Both the position numbers and the translations under genes were made by a program. 64,000 bases of DNA, from assembly GCF_900142135.1 (NCBI RefSeq), contig NZ_FQZU01000011.1, positions 60,334-124,333 on the forward strand, read 5' to 3'. The stretch comes from Desulfatibacillum alkenivorans DSM 16219 (GTDB lineage Bacteria; Desulfobacterota; Desulfobacteria; Desulfobacterales; Desulfatibacillaceae). A model generated the notes under the pieces. That model saw only the letters and a list, made by a program, of their open reading frames with translations, did no database searches and was not told the DNA's origin. Positions 52,150 to 59,425 of this stretch are shown here, one piece after another (within the stretch, counting starts at the first letter, position 1; the number at the start of each line of letters is the position of its first letter).

Positions 52150-53352
52150 TTAAGCCCCTTTTCTTTCCATGTGTTTGAGTACGGTTTCCAGATCCTTGTC
52201 GCCCCTGCCCGAAAGATTGACCAAAATCACGTCGTCTTTTGGCCTGCGTGCGGCCTCTTTCATGGCCCAGGCCACGGCGTGGGAGCTTTCCAACGCAGGC
52301 AAAATGCCCTCGGCCCGGGACAGGGTGTGGAAGGCGTTCAGGGCTTCGTCGTCCTTGATGGAGACATAGCGCGCCCTGCCCTCTTCCTTCAGCAACGCAT
52401 GCTCAGGGCCGACGCCGGGATAGTCCAGCCCCGCGGAAACCGAGTGCGCTTCCTGAATCTGGCCGTCCCGGGTCTGGAGGACGTAAGATTTGGAGCCGTG
52501 CAGCACGCCGATCTCTCCCGCGCCCAGGGAGGCCGAATGCTTGCCCGACTCAATGCCGATCCCGGCCGCTTCCACGCCCACCATTTCCACGTCCTTGTCC
52601 CCTACGAAGGAGTAGAACAGGCCCATGGCGTTGCTGCCGCCGCCCACGCACGCAACCAGCGTGTCGGGCAGCCTGCCTTCGGCTTCCATGATCTGGCGCT
52701 TGGCTTCGTCGCCGATTACCCGCTGGAAGTCCCGCACCATGGCCGGATACGGATGAGGCCCGGCCACGGAGCCGATGACGTAAAAGGTGTCTTCCACGGC
52801 GCCGACCCAATAGCGCATGGCTTCGTTCATGGCGTCCTTTAGAGTGCCGGCGCCCGAAGAAACCGGAACCACTTCCGCGCCCAAAAGCTCCATGCGTTTG
52901 ACGTTGGGCTCCTGGCGGGAGATGTCCTCCACGCCCATGAACACCTTGCATTCCATACCGAAATAAGCCGCCGCCGTGGCCGTGGCGACCCCGTGCTGGC
53001 CTGCCCCGGTTTCGGCGATGACCTTGGTTTTGCTCATGTGGTGGGCCAAAAGCGCCTGCCCCATGGTGTTGTTGATTTTATGGGCACCCGTGTGGGCCAG
53101 GTCTTCCCGCTTCAAGTAAATCTTGGCGCCGCCTATCTTGGCGGTCAGTCCCCGGGCGAAAAACAAAGGCGTGGGCCTGCCCACGTAATTGGTAAAAAGG
53201 GCTTGCAGATCGTCCTGGAACTCCTGGTTCTGTTGGGCCTTGGCGTAAGCCTCGGTAAGCTCCAGGATGGCGGGCATAAGGGTTTCGGCGATGTACCTGC
53301 CGCCGAACGCGCCAAAGTGGCCTCTTTCGTCGGGCGTATTCAAAATATTCAT
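52150..53352 (-). CDS. trpB: Tryptophan synthase beta subunit
   Basis: This 400-residue PLP enzyme joins indole and serine. The PLP Lys is in [16 protein letters not shown] near residue 90, the catalytic Glu in ETGAGQHG, and the phosphate site in [10 protein letters not shown] near 235. It is TrpB1-type, with a length and spacing suited to pair with TrpA. ATG at 53352 overlaps the trpF stop as ATGA and gives the usual [18 protein letters not shown] start. Confidence 0.96.
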   Translation of the reverse strand: MNILNTPDERGHFGAFGGRYIAETLMPAILELTEAYAKAQQNQEFQDDLQALFTNYVGRPTPLFFARGLTAKIGGAKIYLKREDLAHTGAHKINNTMGQALLAHHMSKTKVIAETGAGQHGVATATAAAYFGMECKVFMGVEDISRQEPNVKRMELLGAEVVPVSSGAGTLKDAMNEAMRYWVGAVEDTFYVIGSVAGPHPYPAMVRDFQRVIGDEAKRQIMEAEGRLPDTLVACVGGGSNAMGLFYSFVGDKDVEMVGVEAAGIGIESGKHSASLGAGEIGVLHGSKSYVLQTRDGQIQEAHSVSAGLDYPGVGPEHALLKEEGRARYVSIKDDEALNAFHTLSRAEGILPALESSHAVAWAMKEAARRPKDDVILVNLSGRGDKDLETVLKHMERKGA

Positions 53353-54005
53353 GAGAATACCTTTCTCGGTTGATAATCGATCCCGGTTTGGGTCGCGTTT
53401 TGTATAAATCGTTTTACCTTGTCCATGTCCTTGACGCCCGGCGAGGCTTCCACGCCGGAACTCACGTCCAATGCGTCGGGCATGGCGTCCAATATGGCCT
53501 GGGAAACGTTCTCCGGATCCAGGCCGCCGGCCAGGGCCAGGGGCATGCGCTCGCTGATTCCCCTGGCCGTGCGCCACGCCCAGGCTTTGGCGTTTCCTCC
53601 GGGGAGCTTTTCCCCGGCGCATTCCACCAGGCAGGCCTTGGCGGAATATTCGGTCATGGCCTTGAAATCAGGCGATCTGTTGGCGAAAAAGGCCTTAATC
53701 ACCCCGATTCCGGCCTTTTCCAGCCGATCAGCCAGTTCCTGGGACTCATGCCCGTGCAACTGAGCCATGGTGATGCCGCATTTTTCGGCCTTGTTCATGA
53801 TGAACTCGTAGGTATCGTTGACGAACACCCCCACCTTGGGCGCTTTTTTCGGCAAAGCCTGGCAGATTTCCAAAGCCAGGTCGTCAATCACGAACCGGGG
53901 GCTGGGGGGATAAAAGACCAGGCCGATAGCGTCGGCGCCAAGTTCAAAGCACTCCGCCGCATGGTCCGGATCGGTAAGCCCGCATATTTTTATTTGCACG
54001 TTCAC
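53349..54005 (-). CDS. trpF: Phosphoribosylanthranilate isomerase
   Basis: This 218-residue TIM barrel carries out the Amadori rearrangement of phosphoribosylanthranilate. The catalytic Cys is in [11 protein letters not shown] and the Asp in [14 protein letters not shown]. The start is GTG at 54005, overlapping the trpC stop as GTGA; a second GTG two codons later is possible. It ends in an ATGA overlap with trpB. Confidence 0.93.
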   Translation of the reverse strand: MNVQIKICGLTDPDHAAECFELGADAIGLVFYPPSPRFVIDDLALEICQALPKKAPKVGVFVNDTYEFIMNKAEKCGITMAQLHGHESQELADRLEKAGIGVIKAFFANRSPDFKAMTEYSAKACLVECAGEKLPGGNAKAWAWRTARGISERMPLALAGGLDPENVSQAILDAMPDALDVSSGVEASPGVKDMDKVKRFIQNATQTGIDYQPRKVFS

Positions 54006-54802
54006 GCCGCCCCCGTAAGCTCTCTGATGGTCGCCGCCGGATCGTCGCTGCGCACCAGGGTTTCGCCGATCAGAAAATTGAAGACCCCTGCATCCGTCAC
54101 TCTTTGAATGTCGGCCCGATCCTTGATCCCGCTTTCGCACACGGCGACCTGATCCGCCGTCATGCGTTTGCGCAGCCGGATGGTGGTTTGTATGTCCGTC
54201 ACAAAAGTCTTGAGGTCCCGGTTATTCACGCCCACCAGCTTGGCGCCCGCTGCTCCGGCCTGATCCAGCTCCTCCTCCGAATGAACCTCCACGAGAGCGT
54301 CCAGACCCAATTCTGTACACAAGGCCAAAGCCCGTTGCATGAAATCCACCGTCAAGGTCCGGGTGATGAGCAGAATGGCGTCCGCGCCCATGACCGCCGC
54401 CTCGTAAATCTGGTACATGGACACAATGAAGTCCTTGCGGATGACGGGCAAAGAGCACGCGGCCCGGGCCGCCTTGAGGTCGTCGGGCGATCCCTGGAAA
54501 AATTTTTCATCAGTCAGGACCGACATGGCCGCCGCGCCGCCTTTTTCGTAGGCTGCGGCCTGAAGCGCCGGATCCAGCCCCTCCCGGATGATTCCCTTGG
54601 AGGGCGAGGCTCTTTTGACTTCCGCGATGATGTTGGCGCCAAAAGGGCCGGGCTGGGACAGGCTTTGCATGAAATTCCGCCGTTGCCGGTCCGCCTTGGC
54701 CATTTCCGCCAGATCCTCTTCCGAAATCCTGGCCCGGCAGGCCTCCACCTCCCGCTTTTTATGCTCCAGGATGACTTTCAGGATATCAGGTTTGTCTCCC
54801 AT
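54002..54802 (-). CDS. trpC: Indole-3-glycerol phosphate synthase
   Basis: This 266-residue TIM barrel closes the indole ring with loss of CO2. IIAEVKRASPSKG near residue 58 holds the catalytic Lys, with IRKDFIVSMYQIYEA, VEVHSEEELD and VGVNNRDLKTF in order, and a closing CESGIK. It is a monofunctional TrpC, since TrpF is separate. The gene lies 10 nt after trpD. Confidence 0.95.
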   Translation of the reverse strand: MGDKPDILKVILEHKKREVEACRARISEEDLAEMAKADRQRRNFMQSLSQPGPFGANIIAEVKRASPSKGIIREGLDPALQAAAYEKGGAAAMSVLTDEKFFQGSPDDLKAARAACSLPVIRKDFIVSMYQIYEAAVMGADAILLITRTLTVDFMQRALALCTELGLDALVEVHSEEELDQAGAAGAKLVGVNNRDLKTFVTDIQTTIRLRKRMTADQVAVCESGIKDRADIQRVTDAGVFNFLIGETLVRSDDPAATIRELTGAA

Positions 54803-54812
54803 TATCCCACTC

Positions 54813-55829
54813 CTAACCGTTTTCCTGGGTGAACTTCACCAGCGCTTCCAGCTTGCCCAGAGCCGCGCCCGACTTGATGGCCTCCCTGGCCTTGGCCATG
54901 CCGTCTTTAAAATCATCAGCCACGCCCGCAGCGACCAAAGCCGCGCCCGCGTTCACGGCCGCCACGTCCTGTTTGGGTCCGGGTGTTCCTTCCAGGATGG
55001 ATTTGGTAATGCCGGCGTTTTCCTGGGCGTCGCCGCCGGCCAGTTCGGAGATGTCGCAGGTCTCTATGTTCAGTTGTTCGGGCAGGATGTCAAAGGTGCG
55101 CACCATGCCGTCGGCAAGCTCCGACACCCGGGTGGGGGCGCAAATGGAAATTTCGTCCAGGCCGTCATGGCCGTGCACCACATAAGCCTTGCGCGCGCCC
55201 AGGAGCTTGAGGGCTTCGGCGAACATTTCGGTCAGCTTGGGATCATACACGCCCAAAAGCTGGCAGTTGGCGCCGGCCGGGTTGGTCAAGGGGCCGAGCA
55301 TGTTGAATATGGAGCGGATGCCCACAGCCTGGCGGGCGGGCATGGCAAAGCGCATGGCGCTGTGATACATGGGCGCAAACAAAAAGCCGATGCCGATTTC
55401 CTCGATGGCCTGCTCCACAACCTCCGGATGGGTGTCCAGCTTAACGCCCAGGGCTTCCAAAACGTCCGCGCTGCCGCACTTGCTGGAAACCGACCGGTTG
55501 CCGTGCTTGGCCACGGTTACGCCGCACCCGGCCACGACAAAGGCGCTGGTGGTGGAGATGTTGAATGTGCTGGCGCCGTCGCCGCCGGTTCCGCAGGTGT
55601 CCACCACCGTGTTGGAGGAAACCTGAATGCGCGTGGCCTTCCTGCGCATGGACCGGGCCGCGCCGGCCAGTTCGGTGAAGGTCTCCCCCTTGGTCGCCAA
55701 AGCCGCCATAAAGGCTGCAATGGCGGGAACTTCCACTTCCCCGCTCATGATGGAGTCCATCATACTGGTCATTTCGTCTTCCGCAAGATCCTGTCCGCTG
55801 ACTATTTTCTTCAACAATTCCGTAAACAT
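54813..55829 (-). CDS. trpD: Anthranilate phosphoribosyltransferase
   Basis: This 338-residue enzyme attaches phosphoribosyl to anthranilate. The PRPP-binding VDTCGTGGDGASTFNIST near residue 76, KHGNRSVSSKCGSADVLEAL near 105, and RSIFNMLGPLTNPA near 165 are diagnostic. It is not fused to trpG, unlike the enterobacterial form. It starts 26 nt after the trpG stop. Confidence 0.95.
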   Translation of the reverse strand: MFTELLKKIVSGQDLAEDEMTSMMDSIMSGEVEVPAIAAFMAALATKGETFTELAGAARSMRRKATRIQVSSNTVVDTCGTGGDGASTFNISTTSAFVVAGCGVTVAKHGNRSVSSKCGSADVLEALGVKLDTHPEVVEQAIEEIGIGFLFAPMYHSAMRFAMPARQAVGIRSIFNMLGPLTNPAGANCQLLGVYDPKLTEMFAEALKLLGARKAYVVHGHDGLDEISICAPTRVSELADGMVRTFDILPEQLNIETCDISELAGGDAQENAGITKSILEGTPGPKQDVAAVNAGAALVAAGVADDFKDGMAKAREAIKSGAALGKLEALVKFTQENG

Positions 55830-55855
55830 GTACTCCCTCCTCCTATATATTCAAT

Positions 55856-56437
55856 TTAGTTTGTAATCTCACCGGTTTTGACCAAAAAGTTCCTGAGCAT
55901 CTTCTTGCCCATAGGGGTCATGATGGACTCGGGATGGAACTGAATGCCTTCCAGGTCGAATTCCTTATGCCGCACGCCCATGATTTCCTCGTCGTCGGAA
56001 CGGGCCGTGATTTCCAGGCAATCCGGAAGGGTGTCCTCCATAATCGCCAAAGAATGATACCGCATGGCCGCAAAGGCCGATTTGATGCCCTCAAACACGC
56101 CCTTGCCGTCGGCCGTCACCTGGGAAGTTTTGCCGTGCATCAGGCGCTTGGCAGGCCCCACAGTGGCGCCGAAGGCGTGACCGATGGACTGATGCCCCAG
56201 GCAAACGCCCAGCAAAGGAATTTTGCCTGCGCACGCCTTGATAAGATCCAGGGATACCCCGGCGCTCTCCGGCCTGCCGGGCCCTGGGGAGATGACCACG
56301 CCCTTGGGGCTCTTTTCCATCAGCCCGTCCACCTCCGCAGCGTCGTTCCGGTATACTTCCACCTCGGCCCCCATCATTTTCAAATATTGGACCAGGTTGT
56401 ATGTAAAGGAATCATAGTTATCTATCATGATTATCAT
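55856..56437 (-). CDS. trpG: Anthranilate synthase glutamine amidotransferase component
   Basis: This 193-residue class I amidotransferase has its nucleophile Cys in LLGVCLGHQSIGHAFG near residue 80 and the His/Glu of the triad in GIQFHPESIMTPMG. IDNYDSFTYNLVQYL opens the protein. It supplies ammonia to TrpE and may also serve folate synthesis as PabA, as in many bacteria with a single copy. It starts 17 nt after the trpE stop. Confidence 0.94.
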   Translation of the reverse strand: MIIMIDNYDSFTYNLVQYLKMMGAEVEVYRNDAAEVDGLMEKSPKGVVISPGPGRPESAGVSLDLIKACAGKIPLLGVCLGHQSIGHAFGATVGPAKRLMHGKTSQVTADGKGVFEGIKSAFAAMRYHSLAIMEDTLPDCLEITARSDDEEIMGVRHKEFDLEGIQFHPESIMTPMGKKMLRNFLVKTGEITN

Positions 56438-56454
56438 GGTTGGCCTCCTCAGGG

Positions 56455-57942
56455 CTATTCAATGCCTTCGCCCGCCGGTTTGCGGATCAGGCTGATGGCC
56501 CTTTCCAGGGCTTTGGATTTGTTCAGGGTTTCCTGGTGCTCGGTCGCGGGGTCCGAATCCGCCACAATGCCCGCACCTGCGCGCACGGTCAGGAGTCCGT
56601 CCTCCACCATGGCCGTGCGGATGGTAATGGCAAGGTCCATGTTGCCGGAGAAGGAAATGTATCCCACGGCCCCGCCGTAAGGCCCCCGGGGCTCTTTTTC
56701 CAGCTCTGCAATAATCTCCATGGCCCTTACCTTGGGAGCGCCGGACAAGGTTCCCGCCGGAAAGCTGGCCTTCAAAAGGTCAAACCCGTCGCATTCGGGC
56801 AGCAGATCGCAGGTGATGTTGGAAACCAGGTGCATGACATGGGAATACCGCTCCACCACCATCAAATCCGTCACCTGGACCGTGCCCACCTGGGCCACAC
56901 GGCCAAGGTCGTTCCGGCCCAAATCCACCAGCATCAAATGCTCGGCGCGCTCCTTCTCGTCCTTTAACAGGTCGTCGGCAAGCTGCCGGTCTTCCTGCTG
57001 GCTCTTGCCCCTGGGACGGGTTCCGGCGATGGGCCGAAGCGTGGCCACGCCGTTTTCCAGCCTCACCATGGTCTCGGGAGAGGAACCGATGAGGGAAACC
57101 TTGTCCAGGTTGAAGAAAAACATATAAGGAGACGGATTGATGTAACGCTGCGCCCGGTACAGGCTGGCCGCGTCCACCGGCGCGGAGCACACATAGGGCT
57201 GGGAAATGACCGCCTGGATGATGTCGCCGGCCTTGATGTATTCCTTGGTCTTGACCACTGCGTTCATGTAATCGGCAGGGTCGTACCTGCCCTCCAGGCT
57301 GCCGCCGTCTACGGTCTCGGGCTGGACGGGCGTGGGCGCAGACAAGGAATCGACCATGCTTTCCAGCCGGGCCATGGCCTTGTCGAACTCCTCGGCCGGG
57401 TCTTCGCCGTTTTCCAGGAACACGTGGGCCACCATGGTCAGGGTGTGCTTCACGTTGTCAAACACGTACAATTCGTCCGTGATCATAAAATGGGCCAAAG
57501 GCTTGTCCGCAGGCGTGTCGTGCGGGATGCGCTCGAAAAACGAGACCATCTCGTAAGCCAGGTATCCCACCATGCCGCCCCAGAACCTGGGCAGGTCGGG
57601 CAGGTTGACCGGGTTGAAAACCTTCATGATGTCCCGCAGCACGGACAACGGATCTCCCTGATGGGGAATGCGCTGGGAGGACTTGTGGCCGCTCACCTCC
57701 ACATCCTGGGCGAAAACCTTTACATGGGCGTGGGCCGAAGTTCCCAAAAAGCTGTACCGGCCCCAACGCTCGCCGCCTTCCACGCTCTCCAGCAAAAAGG
57801 CCGGGTTGGCGTCCGCTTTTTTCAGCAAGACGGAAACCGGGGTTTCGGTGTCAGCCAGGATTTCCATGCACACGGGAATGACGTTGCCCTTTTGCGCCAG
57901 TTGCAGGAATTCATCTTTTTTCGGATAGCATCTAAGTTTCAT
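56455..57942 (-). CDS. trpE: Anthranilate synthase component I
   Basis: This 495-residue chorismate enzyme has the C-terminal chorismate-binding half with PIAGTRPRGKSQQED, LMLVDLGRNDLGRV, FPAGTLSGAPKVRAM, GPYGGAVGYISFSG and RAGAGIVADSDP. The N-terminal regulatory half contains FLLESVEGGERWGRYS, the LLES element that binds feedback Trp in enteric TrpE. Both feedback inhibition and attenuation are therefore likely. It starts 30 nt after the aroF stop. Confidence 0.95.
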   Translation of the reverse strand: MKLRCYPKKDEFLQLAQKGNVIPVCMEILADTETPVSVLLKKADANPAFLLESVEGGERWGRYSFLGTSAHAHVKVFAQDVEVSGHKSSQRIPHQGDPLSVLRDIMKVFNPVNLPDLPRFWGGMVGYLAYEMVSFFERIPHDTPADKPLAHFMITDELYVFDNVKHTLTMVAHVFLENGEDPAEEFDKAMARLESMVDSLSAPTPVQPETVDGGSLEGRYDPADYMNAVVKTKEYIKAGDIIQAVISQPYVCSAPVDAASLYRAQRYINPSPYMFFFNLDKVSLIGSSPETMVRLENGVATLRPIAGTRPRGKSQQEDRQLADDLLKDEKERAEHLMLVDLGRNDLGRVAQVGTVQVTDLMVVERYSHVMHLVSNITCDLLPECDGFDLLKASFPAGTLSGAPKVRAMEIIAELEKEPRGPYGGAVGYISFSGNMDLAITIRTAMVEDGLLTVRAGAGIVADSDPATEHQETLNKSKALERAISLIRKPAGEGIE

Positions 57943-57972
57943 GGCGTTGGCCTCTTTTTCTCCTGTGAAGAA

Positions 57973-58992
57973 CTATATTTCGCCCTGGGTGCGGACAAGG
58001 TCGTGAATGTCAAAAATCTGCTGAGCCAGCTTGCTGAACTGGTGGGGATACAAAGACTGGCCGCCGTCGCTCAGGGCCGCCGCCGGATCGTTGTGCACTT
58101 CGATCATCATGCCGTCCACGCCCATGGCCGCCGAAGCCCTGGCCAAAGGCCCCACCTGGCAACGGTGGCCGCCTGCATGGCTGGGGTCCGTGATCACCGG
58201 CAGGTGGCTTTCCTTGCGGACGACGGTGATGGCGGAAAGGTCCAGGGTGTTGCGGCTGTGCATGGCGAAGGTCCTGATGCCGCGTTCGCACAGGACGATC
58301 TGATCGTTGCCCCGCTCCATGATGTATTCCGCAGCCATCAACCATTCCTCGATGGTGGCGGACATGCCGCGCTTGAGCATAACCGGTTTTTTCGCCAAAC
58401 CGGCCCGGCGAAGCAGGGCGAAGTTCTGCATGTTCCGGGTGCCGATCTGGACCATGTCGGAGTATTCCTCCACCAGGTCGAAGGTTTCGTTATCCATGAC
58501 CTCAGTGACGATCTTCAGGCCGGTTTCCTCGCGGACCGCTGCCAGAATCTTGAGGCCTTCCTCGCCAAGGCCCTGGAAGGAATAGGGAGAGGTGCGGGGT
58601 TTGAAGGCGCCGCCCCGGAACATTTCCGCGCCGGACTCCTTGACGCTTTTGCCGATGGCCATGCACTGCTCCAGGCTTTCCACGGCGCAGGGGCCGGCCA
58701 TGAGCACGGGCCTTCCCTCGCCGATGGCCACGCCGCCCATGCGGACCACCGTGTTTTCCGGCTTGGTTTCCCGGCTCACCAGCTTGTACGGGCGGGTTAC
58801 CGGTATAAGCTCTTTCACGCCCGGCAGGCCCTGAAATCTGGCGGGATCCACGGCGCCTTTGTTATGAAGAATGCCGATGGCCGTCCTGTGTCCGCCGGGG
58901 ATGGGCCTGGCGGTAAATCCGGCGGCCTCAATGCGTTCGATTACATCGTCAATTTGGTCCTGGGTTGCGTTTTGTTTCATGACCAGCAGCAT
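57973..58992 (-). CDS. aroF: DAHP synthase, type I-beta with N-terminal ferredoxin-like domain
   Basis: This 339-residue enzyme condenses phosphoenolpyruvate and erythrose-4-phosphate. Residues 1-70 form the ferredoxin-like regulatory domain of Thermotoga-type enzymes (MLLVMKQNATQDQIDDVIER). The barrel has MAGPCAVES, FRGGAFKPRTSPYSFQG, IGTRNMQNFALL, LKRGMSATIEEW, LCERGIRTF and ITDPSHAGGHR. ATG at 58992 was chosen for GGGAGA upstream. It is the first structural gene behind the Trp leader, so its supply of chorismate precursors is tied to tryptophan status. Confidence 0.94.
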   Translation of the reverse strand: MLLVMKQNATQDQIDDVIERIEAAGFTARPIPGGHRTAIGILHNKGAVDPARFQGLPGVKELIPVTRPYKLVSRETKPENTVVRMGGVAIGEGRPVLMAGPCAVESLEQCMAIGKSVKESGAEMFRGGAFKPRTSPYSFQGLGEEGLKILAAVREETGLKIVTEVMDNETFDLVEEYSDMVQIGTRNMQNFALLRRAGLAKKPVMLKRGMSATIEEWLMAAEYIMERGNDQIVLCERGIRTFAMHSRNTLDLSAITVVRKESHLPVITDPSHAGGHRCQVGPLARASAAMGVDGMMIEVHNDPAAALSDGGQSLYPHQFSKLAQQIFDIHDLVRTQGEI

Positions 58993-59054
58993 GTTTTTGT
59001 CTCCCGAATGTTGTGTTTTTTGTTTCCGCCCTTTGGCGGAGAAAATAGTGCAAC

Positions 59055-59090
59055 GAAAAAAGGCCGCAGGATGATTCCCACGGCCTTTTT
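59055..59090. terminator. Second hairpin in the trp leader, terminator-like
   Basis: AAAAAGGCCG and CGGCCTTTTT arms (59056-59065 and 59081-59090) enclose 15 nt, with T-runs on both strands. It lies between the attenuator and aroF, so full read-through of the operon must pass two hairpins. Confidence 0.6.
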
Positions 59091-59103
59091 CGGAAGTACA
59101 AAA

Positions 59104-59138
59104 TAAAAAAAGGACCGTGGGCTGTGCTCCCACGATCC
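59104..59138 (-). terminator. Attenuator terminator of the aroF-trp operon
   Basis: On the minus strand GGATCGTGGG (59138-59129) pairs with CCCACGGTCC (59121-59112), followed by eight T. The leader segment GTGCGCCCGCG (59191-59181) can pair with CGTGGGAGCAC (59134-59124) in 10 of 11 positions, and would form the competing antiterminator. Confidence 0.75.
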
Positions 59139-59163
59139 TTTTGGCTTTTTATGTCAGCTGTCG

Positions 59164-59256
59164 TCAGCTCCGGCCAAGTACGCGGGCGCACCTCATCCAG
59201 ACCTGCCACCACCAGCAGTTGTTCAAAGTAAAGGAATTGTAGATTGCGTTCTTCAA
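59164..59256 (-). CDS. trpL: Trp leader peptide
   Basis: A 30-codon frame starts with TTG at 59256, with AAAGGA 8 nt upstream (59270-59265), and ends with TGA at 59166-59164. It contains the run CWWWQVW: Trp codons at residues 15, 16, 17 and 20. Four Trp in six codons, a ribosome site, a terminator 26 nt downstream and a competing pairing make a classical attenuation leader. The peptide itself has no other expected role. The gene lies about 170 nt before aroF and is too short for usual gene finders. Confidence 0.75.
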   Translation of the reverse strand: MKNAIYNSFTLNNCWWWQVWMRCARVLGRS

Positions 59257-59296
59257 AGTATTTTTCCTTTCAGGACGTAATTGTCCGTCTTTGGGC

Positions 59297-59326
59297 TTAA
59301 TAAAGGAATTGGCGGCTGAGTGTCAA
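59297..59326 (-). promoter_or_regulatory. Promoter of the aroF-trp operon
   Basis: A consensus TTGACA (59326-59321) and TATTAA (59302-59297) are separated by 18 nt. Transcription would start near 59290, about 35 nt before the leader peptide. Confidence 0.6.
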
Positions 59327-59425
59327 GATCTTTTTTCTTCCTTGACGGAAACCGAATATTTTCAAGGGAGATGAAACAACTTCTCCCGCCCGTCAAATCC
59401 AGCATGAAAGACGGCTTTGCGTTTC

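Noticed and set aside
52150-53622. Extended 490-codon trpB
   Set aside because: The added N-terminus overlaps trpF antiparallel in frame and is Arg/Gly-rich shadow; TrpB proteins begin at the ATG at 53352.
57424-59106. 560-codon plus-strand frame opposite trpE and aroF
   Set aside because: Antisense to two certain genes, and composition typical of a shadow frame.
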